Source of the DNA: Planctomyces sp.
GTDB lineage: Bacteria; Planctomycetota; Planctomycetia; Planctomycetales; Planctomycetaceae
Length of the DNA: 64,000 nt
NCBI GenBank assembly: GCA_016795105.1
Contig: JAEUIH010000003.1
Span: 62,001-126,000 of the forward strand
Direction of reading: 5' to 3'
This document shows, in pieces, positions 11,859-21,100 of the stretch. A model generated the notes under the pieces. That model saw nothing but the letters and a program-made list of their open reading frames with translations, searched no databases and was not told the DNA's origin. Every line of letters begins with the position of its first letter. The stretch's first letter is position 1. The translations under genes and the position numbers were made by a program.

Positions 11859-13271
11859 TTAGATTGAGGATGTTGCGTGGTTGATGGATTCGAATACGAT
11901 GTCGCACAGGTGGGATACGAGGTGCGGTGGCATTGCGGGGGCGGGCATCAGGACCACAACATCTCCGAGGGGCCGGATGATCAGGCCGCGCTGACGCGCG
12001 GCTAAGGTGACCAGATGTCCCGTTCGGCGGCTTGGCTCAAACGGTTCCAGACGGTCCCGATCGCGCATGAGCTCAATTCCAACCATTACTCCTTTCTGAC
12101 GAACATCGGCAACATGTGGATGGTTGCGGATCTCGTCCAGTCGCTGCTGGAGCAGGCTGGCGTTTCGAGCGACGTTTGCGAGGACCTCATTGCGGTCCAT
12201 GAGTTCCAGTGAAGCCAGTCCGGCGGCACAGCCCAGCGCGTTCCCGGTATAGGTATGGCCATGGTAGAAGGTTCTGCCCTCGATTGGTTCCCCAAGAAAC
12301 TCATCGAAGATCTCGTCGGTTGCCAGTGTTGCGGCGAGAGGCAAGTAGCCGCCACTGATCCCCTTGGCCAGGCAAAGCAGATCCGGGCACACGTGTTCCT
12401 GTTCACACGCAAACATTGTGCCGGTTCGTCCAAAACCGACGGCCACTTCATCGGCAATTAAAGGAATTCCATACTGCGTGCACAGATTGCGCACGTGTTT
12501 TAAGAACCCATGCGGATGAACAAGAATTCCGGCCGCACCCTGAACAAGCGGCTCCATTACGAATCCCGCAGCGCGGTGAGCGTTCTCGCGGATACAGCGT
12601 TCCGCTTCGTCAAAACAATGCTGCAGCCAGCCTTCAGGTGTCCAACCCTGCGGTGCATGGAATGCGGAAGGTGATGGTACTGTCAGCGTTTCAAACAGCA
12701 GATGTTTGTAGCAGCGATGAAACAAATCGATGCCGCCAACACTCACCGATCCAATCGTATCTCCGTGGTACGCATTGCCGACACAGATGAACAGATCACG
12801 TTCTTCGGGCTGATGTCGTCTTTGCCGGAAATACTGGTACGCCATCTTGAGTGCAACTTCGACACTTGTCGCGCCGCTGTCAGAGTAGAACACCTTTGTC
12901 AGGCCTGAAGGAGCTCGTTCAATCAGTGCTCGAGCAAGCCGAATCGAAGGTTCGCCTGCCAGTCCAAGCAGGGTGGAATGAGCAATCATGTCGATTTGCT
13001 GGTGCAGAGCCTGATTGATTTCCGGAACGTTGTGCCCATGAACGTTACACCAGAGTGAAGAGATCCCATCCAGATATCGGTGTCCCTCGACATCGATCAG
13101 GTCAAATCCTTCACCACGAGCAATAACAGGGACGTTCTCCTGGCGAAATGCTGTCATCGGCGCAAACGGGTGCCAGACATGCGCGTTGTCCCAGGCTCGC
13201 AAAGTTTGTGACGATACCCGCTCAAAGGGAGATTCTGATGGAGAACTGTTCGAAGACGATCCGTCCGACAT
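11859..13271 (-). CDS. bioA: Adenosylmethionine-8-amino-7-oxononanoate aminotransferase
   Basis: PLP aminotransferase converting KAPA to DAPA in biotin synthesis. The frame opens at 13355, but ATG 13271 ([10 protein letters not shown]) is preferred because the homologous part begins only at [14 protein letters not shown]. Recognisable are [55 protein letters not shown] and the PLP lysine in LAKGISGG (Lys303). HPFAPMT with SLWCNVHGH is characteristic of BioA rather than other class III aminotransferases. No other bio genes are adjacent, but birA lies at 44987. It is divergent from the sulfatase. Confidence 0.93.
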   Translation of the reverse strand: MSDGSSSNSSPSESPFERVSSQTLRAWDNAHVWHPFAPMTAFRQENVPVIARGEGFDLIDVEGHRYLDGISSLWCNVHGHNVPEINQALHQQIDMIAHSTLLGLAGEPSIRLARALIERAPSGLTKVFYSDSGATSVEVALKMAYQYFRQRRHQPEERDLFICVGNAYHGDTIGSVSVGGIDLFHRCYKHLLFETLTVPSPSAFHAPQGWTPEGWLQHCFDEAERCIRENAHRAAGFVMEPLVQGAAGILVHPHGFLKHVRNLCTQYGIPLIADEVAVGFGRTGTMFACEQEHVCPDLLCLAKGISGGYLPLAATLATDEIFDEFLGEPIEGRTFYHGHTYTGNALGCAAGLASLELMDRNEVLANVARNASLLQQRLDEIRNHPHVADVRQKGVMVGIELMRDRDRLEPFEPSRRTGHLVTLAARQRGLIIRPLGDVVVLMPAPAMPPHLVSHLCDIVFESINHATSSI

Positions 13272-13387
13272 GAACGATGAACCTGTGCGAAGTGATTGGA
13301 ATCCAAAAGCCCATGTTTTTATGCTCACCTGACGTTCGTTGCAATCGGCTCCCAATAGAGCCGTTCATCATTTCGGAGGACGCCCTT

Positions 13388-14959
13388 GTGATTTGCCTGG
13401 TTCGTTTCACAATCCCTCGCTTGTTCCTTTGCTGTTTCCTGTTCAGCCGCCTTTTTCAGATCGATCCGGCTTTCGGGCAAACTACGGTCGTCGGGGCAAC
13501 GCCAGTGTTCACCACTGAAGCTGTCTCGACGAAACAGCCGAATTATCCGATGCGCCCGCCGAACATCATCTTCATTCTCGCTGATGATCTCGGATATCGA
13601 GAACTTGGCTGCTTTGGTCAAAAAAAGATCCGCACACCTCACCTCGATCAGCTTGCAGCAGAAGGTATCCGGCTGACTCAGCACTATTCAGGCAATGCCG
13701 TTTGCGCTCCTTCGCGTTGTGTATTGATGACCGGGAAAGATCCCGGTCATGCCTGGGTACGAAATAACAGTGAAATGCAGCCTGAAGGGCAAAAGCCGAT
13801 CCCTGCCTCCGAGGTGACCATCGCAGAAATTCTGCAGAAGCATGGTTACGCGACCGGTGGATTTGGAAAGTGGGGGCTCGGAGGACCAGGCACCGATGGA
13901 GAACCACTGGCTCAGGGATTTGATACGTTCTTTGGGTACAACTGTCAGAGGCATGCTCACAGCTACTACCCCGACTACCTGTGGAATGACCGAAGTCGAT
14001 TTCCTCTGAAGAACACACCTCCGATCCCGGGGCATGCAAAGCTTCCAGCCGGCGCGGATCCATCAAATCCTCGCAGCTATGATCAGTTCAAAGGCACTGA
14101 CTACGCGCCTGATCGAATTCACGAACATGCAATCAGGTTTATTCACGACCACAGGGAGAAGCCGTTCTTCCTCTACTATCCCACAGTGATTCCTCACGTC
14201 GCACTCCACGTTCCTGATTCAGAGCTTCAGCCCTATCTTGAACTCGGTTGGAACGACCCGCCTTTTACTGCTGAAAAGGGCGGATACACGCCTCACTTTA
14301 CACCTCGAGCTGCCTATGCTGCGATGATCACTCATATGGATCGACACGTCGGAGAAGTCGTTGATTTGCTCAATACACTCGGGCTTCGAGAGAATACCAT
14401 CATCGTGTTTAGCGCAGATAACGGAACAACTCATCTCCATGAAGAAGTCGACTACAACTTCTTCGAAAGTGTCGGTGAATTGAAAGGACTCAAAGGTTCC
14501 CTTTACGAAGGTGGCATTCGAGTACCAACAATTGTGAGCTGGCCAGGTCATATTGAAGCCGGGTCAAGCAGTGATTGCATCAGTGGATTTGAAGACTGGA
14601 TGCCGACATTCGCTGAGGTCGCTGGAGTGAAGGCAGATCTTCCCGGAAGTCTGAGCGGCGTCAGCCTGCTTCCGACTCTGACCGGGCAGAGTCAATCTCA
14701 ACGACCAGGGCTCTATCGTGAATTCCCGGCCTACGGCGGTCAGCAATCGATTCGAGTCGGACAATGGAAGGCGATACGGCAAAATATGTCTCGCGGAAAT
14801 CTGGCCGTGGAACTCTACGATATTTCCACCGACCCTGGTGAAACAAACAACGTTGCTGCTGAACATCCCGAAATCACTGAACAACTCACAAAGCAAATGG
14901 AATCCTGCCGGACGCCTTCAGAACTATATCCACTCAGACCCCTCGATCCAGTTCGCTGA
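13388..14959 (+). CDS. Secreted arylsulfatase (formylglycine sulfatase)
   Basis: Type I sulfatase of 523 residues. The start is set at GTG 13388 because GGAGGA at 13375-13380 sits 7 bp before it and the protein then begins with a clean signal peptide ending near PAFGQ; a longer frame begins at 13277. NIIFILADDLGYRELG carries two metal-binding aspartates. The CAPSR motif (Cys about 106) is the site converted to formylglycine by FGE. GFGKWGLGG supplies the usual Lys, and FSADNGTTHLHE further metal ligands. The C-terminus has the typical ELYDISTDPGE block. Probably acts on sulfated polysaccharide outside the cytoplasm. Confidence 0.94.
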   Translation: MICLVRFTIPRLFLCCFLFSRLFQIDPAFGQTTVVGATPVFTTEAVSTKQPNYPMRPPNIIFILADDLGYRELGCFGQKKIRTPHLDQLAAEGIRLTQHYSGNAVCAPSRCVLMTGKDPGHAWVRNNSEMQPEGQKPIPASEVTIAEILQKHGYATGGFGKWGLGGPGTDGEPLAQGFDTFFGYNCQRHAHSYYPDYLWNDRSRFPLKNTPPIPGHAKLPAGADPSNPRSYDQFKGTDYAPDRIHEHAIRFIHDHREKPFFLYYPTVIPHVALHVPDSELQPYLELGWNDPPFTAEKGGYTPHFTPRAAYAAMITHMDRHVGEVVDLLNTLGLRENTIIVFSADNGTTHLHEEVDYNFFESVGELKGLKGSLYEGGIRVPTIVSWPGHIEAGSSSDCISGFEDWMPTFAEVAGVKADLPGSLSGVSLLPTLTGQSQSQRPGLYREFPAYGGQQSIRVGQWKAIRQNMSRGNLAVELYDISTDPGETNNVAAEHPEITEQLTKQMESCRTPSELYPLRPLDPVR

Positions 14960-15123
14960 AAATCTGACTTGCTCGAAATAGATTTCTGGTTTCGCGTTCG
15001 GCTAAAAGCGATTTGCCTGCAGTCATCAAATCCGTGATACTCAACGCCAAATCCCACCATTTGATGCACGTGCCTGCCTGCAACGAAGTTCCAACCTCCG
15101 CCAATATCATCAGGAAACGCACT

Positions 15124-16467
15124 ATGACTCCCAGTCGGCCTGCCGGATCTCAACAGGTTGCTTCCGATGTTCGGTCAAGTACCGATCACTTTGCTGTGCC
15201 GTTGCACAGCAGTTCCTTGTCACGTCGCGACTGCCTGCGTTTTGGGTTAGGCGCATTTCTGGCAGGAGTAAGTGGTTCCAGTGCTCTGGCAGCAAACAGT
15301 TTGCTCTCTGCGGCCACCTCGGAACCTAAGTCCGTCGCAGCGATCATCACTGTTTACTTCCATAACTCTCATGCGGATGTGCTTCTCACGAAGATTCTTG
15401 AGGGCTGGAAGCACGATGGTGGGCCTGGTCCGGCGCTGAAACTTGCTTCGATTTATATTGATCAACCCGAAGGCAGCGAGTTTGGTTTACCAATTCTTGA
15501 AAAACACGGCATTCGACGCTTTAACTCGATCGAGGAAGCACTAACCGTTGGAGGTCAGTCAATTCCTGTCGACGGCGTGCTAAGTATCGGTGAACATGGT
15601 CAGTATCCTGTCAACGAGCTTGGACAGCAGTTGTATCCTCGCAAACGGTTCTTTCAGGAGATCACGGATACCTTCCGGAAGTATGATCGAGTCGTTCCTG
15701 TGTTCAATGATAAGCATATCAGTACCGTCTGGGAGGATGCAAAGTGGATGTACGACCGTGCTGTTGAAATGAAGGTGCCGTTCATGTCAGCGTCTTCACT
15801 GCCTGTGACATATCGGACGCAGCCACTTGATCTTCCACATGGCAGTGAAATCGAATCTGCAGTCGGCATTGGGTACAGCGGTCTGGATATCTATGGATTC
15901 CATGCACTCGAATGCTACCAGACGATTGTTGAGCGTCGCAGGAATGCAGAACGAGGTGTGAAGTGGGTTCGTTGCCTCGAAGGGAAGGATGTTTGGGATG
16001 CCGTCGATGGTGGCTGGGTCGATCCCGAAGTTCTGGAGGCTGTGTACAACGTGATTCCAAAGTCGAAACCCAACATTCGCGATGATGAAGGCACTGTCCT
16101 GTTCCAGTTCGAGTATACAGATGGCTTTCGGGGTGCTCAGTTCATGGTCCCCACTGCCGGTTTGACTGGTGTCGCAGTGAAAGTCAAAGGTCAAAAGCCG
16201 ATCGCAACGGGCTTTGAAGAACGTCCGGAACCTCGCTATCCGCACTTCGCTTATCTGTTGAAGGCCATCGAAAGGATGATCCACACAGGCCAGGCAACGT
16301 ATCCCGTTGAAAGGACTCTCCTGACTGGAGGAATACTTGACCGAGCATTGCATTCAAAGTTCGAAAATGGCCGGAAACTCTTAACGCCCGAACTGCAGAT
16401 TTCTTATACACCGGTTGATTATCCTCACGCTCCGATGCCGGATCTGTTGAGGGCGCCGGGGGAATAA
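15124..16467 (+). CDS. Tat-exported protein of unknown function
   Basis: 447 residues from ATG 15124, chosen because AGGAAA lies 6 bp upstream; the frame is open from 15013. The N-terminus carries a twin-arginine signal (SRRDCLRFGLGAFLAG, then SSALAA). The mature part begins AAIITVYFHNSHADV and reads like an alpha/beta Rossmann-like domain, with GVLSIGEHGQYPVNELGQ in the middle. I do not recognise a catalytic family; similar Tat proteins occur in planctomycetes near sulfatases and Gfo/Idh proteins. It follows the sulfatase on the same strand after 164 bp and may belong to the same catabolic set. Confidence 0.7.
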   Translation: MTPSRPAGSQQVASDVRSSTDHFAVPLHSSSLSRRDCLRFGLGAFLAGVSGSSALAANSLLSAATSEPKSVAAIITVYFHNSHADVLLTKILEGWKHDGGPGPALKLASIYIDQPEGSEFGLPILEKHGIRRFNSIEEALTVGGQSIPVDGVLSIGEHGQYPVNELGQQLYPRKRFFQEITDTFRKYDRVVPVFNDKHISTVWEDAKWMYDRAVEMKVPFMSASSLPVTYRTQPLDLPHGSEIESAVGIGYSGLDIYGFHALECYQTIVERRRNAERGVKWVRCLEGKDVWDAVDGGWVDPEVLEAVYNVIPKSKPNIRDDEGTVLFQFEYTDGFRGAQFMVPTAGLTGVAVKVKGQKPIATGFEERPEPRYPHFAYLLKAIERMIHTGQATYPVERTLLTGGILDRALHSKFENGRKLLTPELQISYTPVDYPHAPMPDLLRAPGE

Positions 16468-16497
16468 TAAGACGTTGAGCGGCGGGAGAGCGGCGTT

Positions 16498-16514
16498 GGA
16501 TCGCGGAGCGATCC
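16498..16514. terminator. Small bidirectional terminator-like hairpin
   Basis: A perfect 7-bp stem GGATCGC/GCGATCC with a 3-nt loop lies between the stops of two convergent genes (16467 and 16522). There is no U-tract, so intrinsic termination is uncertain. Confidence 0.4.
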
Positions 16515-16521
16515 ACGACGA

Positions 16522-17721
16522 TTATGGGAGTGTTACATCCCAGATTCGGGTATGTTTTGCTTGTCCGGACGGGCCTTCCACCTGAAGAGTAATGATGAAT
16601 TCTCCGGGCTCTTTGAACTGATGGATGGGGTGTTGTTCCGACGATGTTGTGCCGTCTCCGAAATCCCATTTCCATTTGGTGATTTGTCCAAATGATCGAT
16701 CTCGAAATGCGACCGTTCGGTCTGCCTGGCCGACGACAACAAATGACCAATTCGCCTCGATGGGCTTGCGAAGTGACGATTCAACCGGCATCAGTCGAAA
16801 TGTAACCAGATCGGATGCATTGCCGTACATCGTTGTTTTGTGCGACAGATTCCAGAACCCCGCGTAACTGGCTGATTGTTCGTCGTCATAGTCCAACACG
16901 GCCCATGACAGCCCAAGGATGTTGCTTTCTTCCAGCTTCGACGGAATTGCTCGGTTGGGGTCGGGTGGCGCATAGTCAAACGGAGTAATGAAGAACTCCA
17001 GGACCAGTCGTCCGCTTTCGCCAGGCTTGAAGTTGTACTTGTATGCGGCATTGGCGTGTGGCAGGTCTTTGATCCATGGTTGCGATCCCCAGACCATTGC
17101 CCAGTCCTTGTCACGAGCCGGCGTAAAGATGTGATAGTTTTGCGAGTGAACTCCGTGATACAAAGCATGAGTTCCGAGTTTGTCGCGGAGCTTGCGATTG
17201 GGGTGCATCTGACGGATGAGTGGTCCGCCTGAGAGGTCTCCGTCCACGACAACTTCAAAGATGTCGTTGTGCAGGTCGTTTCGAGCGAAGTCCCAGTAGT
17301 TATCGTGGGCCTCATAAAGAAAATAGAGGTGGTTCTGGCCATTCACCCATCCGACGCGGACTCGCACGTCAAGGTTTCGAGAATCCTGCCTGTCGCCCCT
17401 TCCATTGACCGTTTCTCGCAGTTCATCCTGGCCGATCACATACGATTCAGGAACCATGGACCAGTCGGATTCATCGCCATCAATGCGAGGAATCCTGTCC
17501 GCCGGAAACTGAAAAATCCGGAATTCCGTATCCGGTCTGGCAATACCCTGATCTGTCTGATCTGTCTGATCCGACTGATCCGACTGATCCGACTGATCCG
17601 GCGGCCCGGCAGGAAGCCCAGGGGCTTCGGGCGCTTGCCAGATCATTGTGCAAAGGCAGGCGCAGTTCAGAATGATCTTCAGCTTCAACGAATTTGATCG
17701 AGGGGCGATCTGGAAACGCAT
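16522..17721 (-). CDS. Exported PKD-domain protein
   Basis: 399 residues. A weak signal-like segment (KLKIILNCACLCTMIW) is followed by a low-complexity stretch of DQS/DQT triplets (about residues 42-59), a central beta-rich domain (FPADRIPRIDGDESDWSMVP onward) resembling carbohydrate-binding family 9/DOMON-like sequences, and a C-terminal PKD domain with WDFGDGTTSSEQHPIHQF. The central IDGxxxDW start is typical of CBM9-like domains. Likely a periplasmic or surface binding protein. It lies 60 bp downstream of the amidohydrolase gene on the same strand. Confidence 0.7.
   Translation of the reverse strand: MRFQIAPRSNSLKLKIILNCACLCTMIWQAPEAPGLPAGPPDQSDQSDQSDQTDQTDQGIARPDTEFRIFQFPADRIPRIDGDESDWSMVPESYVIGQDELRETVNGRGDRQDSRNLDVRVRVGWVNGQNHLYFLYEAHDNYWDFARNDLHNDIFEVVVDGDLSGGPLIRQMHPNRKLRDKLGTHALYHGVHSQNYHIFTPARDKDWAMVWGSQPWIKDLPHANAAYKYNFKPGESGRLVLEFFITPFDYAPPDPNRAIPSKLEESNILGLSWAVLDYDDEQSASYAGFWNLSHKTTMYGNASDLVTFRLMPVESSLRKPIEANWSFVVVGQADRTVAFRDRSFGQITKWKWDFGDGTTSSEQHPIHQFKEPGEFIITLQVEGPSGQAKHTRIWDVTLP
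17548..17599. repeat. 9-bp tandem repeat coding DQS/DQT triplets
   Basis: Five to six units of a 9-bp repeat (plus strand GATCTGTCT, then GATCCGACT) inside the PKD-domain gene. Unit length is a multiple of three, so copy-number change keeps the frame. Two sub-types encode DQT and DQS. Confidence 0.85.
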
Positions 17722-17781
17722 GACGGGAGCCTCATTAAGGAAATTTACAGGACGTCATTTGCCAGAGGCCTTGTGGCCTTC

Positions 17782-18774
17782 TTACACACGCCCAGGTCGT
17801 TCGACCCATTTGTAGATTTGTTTCGCATTCACTGAGCAGAACTTACGAGTGACCTCTGCTCCTTTTGCCAGAGCGTACTCCATCACGATACGTTGTTGTG
17901 TTTCGTAGTCGGCTGCTCCTTCCGCCGCGGGCCAGTCACTGCCGTAGATTACACGATCATCACCAAAGGCATTCCAGACGATGTCAATATAGGGCCGGTA
18001 GAAGTCGAGAACGTCGGGAGTCTTTTTTCCTTCCTGAGTTGCGGCGGAGCACAGTGCTGAAATCTTGCAGGAGATGTTGCTGTGTTTGGCAGCAGCCCGG
18101 ATTCCCGCGGCCCAGTCATCCGGTGGCGGATCAGAATTGATCCGCACGTTACCGATATGATTCAACACAATCCGGAGGTCGGGCAGACGCTGTGCAAGTC
18201 GTGCCAGTTCCGCGGGAGTTTCAGGGCCTCCATTCACATCGAGTGCCAGGTCACGGTCAGCAAATCGTTTCAGATCAGCAAGGTCGTTCTGATCCAGCAG
18301 TTTGCGTAATAGTTCAGTTGAAATCCGAATTCCACGATAAAGAGGATCTTCTGCAAATCGCTGAAGATGGGCTGGAAAGTCTGGCGAACCGGGTTGCAGG
18401 TGACCAACGATGCCGACCACAAATGGGTCATCCTTTGCCAGTCCCAGCAGCCACGCGTTGTCTTCGAGGCGGTCACTGGCTTCGACGATTACCGTTCCGG
18501 TCACGCGCTGGAAGTGTTTGAGCGCTCGCAGATGTTGCGGCAAGACAGTGCGATAAATTGGTGAGCCTTTTGGAGGCCAGGGAATTCCCTCCGGACGGGT
18601 TGGGTCGTAGAAATGAGTATGGCAGTCGATGATATCAAAGTCAGCCGGATCGGAACTGGCGGTGGGTTGATGATTCGTCGAAGGCTGCACAGCAAGCAAT
18701 GGCGCACTTTTGAAAGCAGCGAAACTACCAAGTCCGACGACAAGTGCCTCACGTCGAGAAATTTCTGGCGGCAT
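17782..18774 (-). CDS. Tat-exported amidohydrolase (amidohydrolase-2 family)
   Basis: 330 residues with a twin-arginine leader (SRREALVVGLGSFAAF) and a metal-dependent TIM-barrel of the amidohydrolase-2 type. The metal-binding HxH is His52/His54 in DCHTHFYDP; later ligands are in LNHIGN and YGSDWP. This family includes lactone hydrolases (for example fuconolactone type) and decarboxylases; the exact reaction is unknown. A small AGGCC/GGCCT hairpin (17766-17779) lies just beyond its stop before the PKD gene. Divergent from the NAGPA-like gene, with about 200 bp between them. Confidence 0.85.
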   Translation of the reverse strand: MPPEISRREALVVGLGSFAAFKSAPLLAVQPSTNHQPTASSDPADFDIIDCHTHFYDPTRPEGIPWPPKGSPIYRTVLPQHLRALKHFQRVTGTVIVEASDRLEDNAWLLGLAKDDPFVVGIVGHLQPGSPDFPAHLQRFAEDPLYRGIRISTELLRKLLDQNDLADLKRFADRDLALDVNGGPETPAELARLAQRLPDLRIVLNHIGNVRINSDPPPDDWAAGIRAAAKHSNISCKISALCSAATQEGKKTPDVLDFYRPYIDIVWNAFGDDRVIYGSDWPAAEGAADYETQQRIVMEYALAKGAEVTRKFCSVNAKQIYKWVERPGRV

Positions 18775-18975
18775 GGAGACTGCTCCGACTCTGAATCACA
18801 ATGGGTAAGAATCGCAATGACTCAAATTGTATCGACAGAGAATGTGAAAATGGTAGCCGATGTGAATGATCGGAGGTTCGGTTATTATGAGAAACTGCGA
18901 TCAGGTGACGGATCGTTGGCGGTGGGGCGTTTTTTAGTCCGGGATCGGCTTCGATTTGTCGAAAGGTTTCACACG

Positions 18976-19938
18976 ATGATTTCCAGAACTCGGACATACT
19001 CTCCGCCGGTGGCCAGAATCCTGGAATTGGCAGCTGTCGTGCTGATGGCATCTGTTCAGTTGTTATGTGCTCAGGATGCGAACCCACCTAAAGAGACCCG
19101 CTATGACTGGAGTCACGGTCAGGAGCTGCAGAACGGAATTCATTTTGTTCGGATCGAGAAGACCGAGCCTCGAAGGATGGTGATTCACGCGGTGCGGGTT
19201 GATTCATCGACCCCCGGACTTCGGCTCCACACGACGTCACGCCGGGGAGAATGGGTGGAAGGAAAGACCGAAACAGACCGACAGACAACTCGGGAATTTC
19301 TGAGAAAGTCAAGATCTCAGGGGCTGAATATGATTCTGGCCGTGAATGCAGATGCATTTTCGCCGTGGCCTGCACCATACAATCAGAGTACACCGACTGA
19401 TCTTGCCGGGTTAGCAATCTCAGACGGCGTTCTTGTCTCACGAGGATCAGGTTCTCCGTCATTGATGAGATCCAAATCGGGCAAGCTGCAGATTGCTCGT
19501 ACGACACCTGAAACCGACATTTCAGACATTGAGTTGGCCGTCAGCGGATTTGCCTTATGTCTGAATAACGGCAGACCCGTGATGGGAGAAGACATTCTGC
19601 ATCCTCGCACCGGACTTGGCGTGTCTGAGGACAATCGGTATCTGTTGATCGTTGTCATCGATGGACGACAACCTGCCAGCCTCGGCGCAACGACAGGTGA
19701 ACTGGGCGATTGGCTGTTTCATTTCGGCGCGTATCGCGGCATCAACATGGACGGCGGTGGGTCAACCTCACTGGCATGGTGGGATGCAACGTCCGAAGAT
19801 GCAGACAAATGCAGACTTCTGAATCGACCTGTTGGCAACGGGATCAAAGCCGAACAACTTCCGGAACTGCTGTTCGTGTCAACCGAACGCCACAATGGCA
19901 ACAATCTTGGGGTGTCGCTTGAAGGTCAGCAGAAATGA
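18976..19938 (+). CDS. Secreted phosphodiester glycosidase (NAGPA domain) protein
   Basis: 320 residues from ATG 18976 (GAAAGG upstream); the open frame extends upstream to 18613 but the earlier part overlaps the divergent amidohydrolase and is not credible. A signal peptide ends near LLCAQ. Family features are LNMILAVNADAFSP, the block DLAGLAISDGVLVS, HPRTGLGVSEDNRYLLIVVIDGRQ and the signature NMDGGGSTSLAW. NAGPA-type enzymes cleave phosphodiester-linked sugars; bacterial members also process exopolysaccharide. Precise substrate unknown. Confidence 0.88.
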   Translation: MISRTRTYSPPVARILELAAVVLMASVQLLCAQDANPPKETRYDWSHGQELQNGIHFVRIEKTEPRRMVIHAVRVDSSTPGLRLHTTSRRGEWVEGKTETDRQTTREFLRKSRSQGLNMILAVNADAFSPWPAPYNQSTPTDLAGLAISDGVLVSRGSGSPSLMRSKSGKLQIARTTPETDISDIELAVSGFALCLNNGRPVMGEDILHPRTGLGVSEDNRYLLIVVIDGRQPASLGATTGELGDWLFHFGAYRGINMDGGGSTSLAWWDATSEDADKCRLLNRPVGNGIKAEQLPELLFVSTERHNGNNLGVSLEGQQK

Positions 19939-19989
19939 GATCCCGCTGCCTGACCCGGTGATGTAGTATTCGCTGTGAATCAAAACGCT

Positions 19990-20017
19990 GTGGCAGCGAT
20001 GATGTGGCAGCGATGAT
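19990..20017. repeat. 14-bp tandem duplication
   Basis: GTGGCAGCGATGAT is repeated exactly twice, head to tail, in the gap between the NAGPA-like gene and the next gene. Confidence 0.8.
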
Positions 20018-20123
20018 ATCGAGAGAGTTTTCAGCATTTGCCCTGTGAAAGCGAGCGACAGAAATGGCAGCATGCACTCGAAGCGGTTGGTTTGTCGTGA
20101 ATTGGTGGGCGGGCATCGAGTCC

Positions 20124-21083
20124 ATGCGGGCCTTGAATCGTGCAGTTCTGAATCTCGTGTCCGGGTTGTTGGTATTCATCGTGGTTGCGACGTGTGAATA
20201 CAGCGAGGCGCAAATTCGCGGCGAAATTCTCCCGGTATCGAAGAGTGATTTGCCATCAGGGCCGGGGCTGGCATCAGACATTCATGGCTCTAAAGAGCCT
20301 GAACGTCATCCATCTGTGATTTTTACAGACGATTTCGAAACTGGTGAACCTGGTGAGAAGTGGGACGAGACCAACAATCATGATGGGAAGTCACTGACAA
20401 TTGTTGACGAGTCTGCCACAGCTCCCGGGTTGGGAAAGCGATCCCTGCAAGTAACTGCTCGGCTGAAGAGCAGCACTGGTGGAGGATTCACAAAGTGGTT
20501 TGAATCTTCGGACCGACTTCATATTCGCTTCTACACGAAGTTTCACAAAGACTGCGACTACGTTCACCACTTCTGTACATTGCGCGCCAACAAGTCACTA
20601 CAGGGAGGTGATCGCTGGAGCGGTTTTGGAGGAGCAGGCGAGTTGCCGGATGGAAAGGCTCGCTTTTCCACAGCCGTTGAACCATGGGGGAACTGGGGGA
20701 AGTGGAATCCACCTGGTCAGTGGAATTTCTATAGTTACTGGCATGAGATGCAGGCGAGCCCGGACGGCAAGTACTGGGGAAATGGATTTCGGCCTGAGAC
20801 GCAATCGAATATTGTTCGAGACAAGTGGATTTGTGTAGAGTTAATGCTGGTACACAACACGCCGGGAAAGCATGACGGCGAGCAGGCTTACTGGATCGAT
20901 GGAGAACTTCGCGGTCATTGGCGTGGGTATAACTGGCGAACGAGTCCTGAGTTGTTTGCCAACGCGTTCACGCTTGAAAGCTATGTCACAGACCGCTGGA
21001 CAAAGCAACCTGTTAATATCGTCTATTTTGATAACGTTGTGATCGCCAAAGAATACATCGGTCCAGTGTCCGAATCAAAATAA
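20124..21083 (+). CDS. Exported lectin/lyase-fold protein (concanavalin-A-like)
   Basis: 319 residues from ATG 20124, preferred over ATG 20064 because it begins a signal peptide (LVSGLLVFIVVATC, cleavage near SEA-Q). The mature part opens with IFTDDFETGEPGEKWDE, typical of jelly-roll polysaccharide-lyase or laminarinase-like domains, and continues with LHIRFYTKF, WICVELMLVHNTPGKHDGEQAYWIDGEL and a closing VNIVYFDNVVIA. These fit a single concanavalin-A-like beta-sandwich that binds or cleaves a glycan. Catalytic residues cannot be assigned. Same strand and 185 bp after the NAGPA-like gene. Confidence 0.65.
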   Translation: MRALNRAVLNLVSGLLVFIVVATCEYSEAQIRGEILPVSKSDLPSGPGLASDIHGSKEPERHPSVIFTDDFETGEPGEKWDETNNHDGKSLTIVDESATAPGLGKRSLQVTARLKSSTGGGFTKWFESSDRLHIRFYTKFHKDCDYVHHFCTLRANKSLQGGDRWSGFGGAGELPDGKARFSTAVEPWGNWGKWNPPGQWNFYSYWHEMQASPDGKYWGNGFRPETQSNIVRDKWICVELMLVHNTPGKHDGEQAYWIDGELRGHWRGYNWRTSPELFANAFTLESYVTDRWTKQPVNIVYFDNVVIAKEYIGPVSESK

Positions 21084-21100
21084 ACGACACGCGCAGTGTG

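Noticed and set aside
11642-11884. Proline-rich open frame between RAYT and bioA
   Set aside because: No ribosome-binding site, overlaps the bioA C-terminus, low-complexity composition without features.
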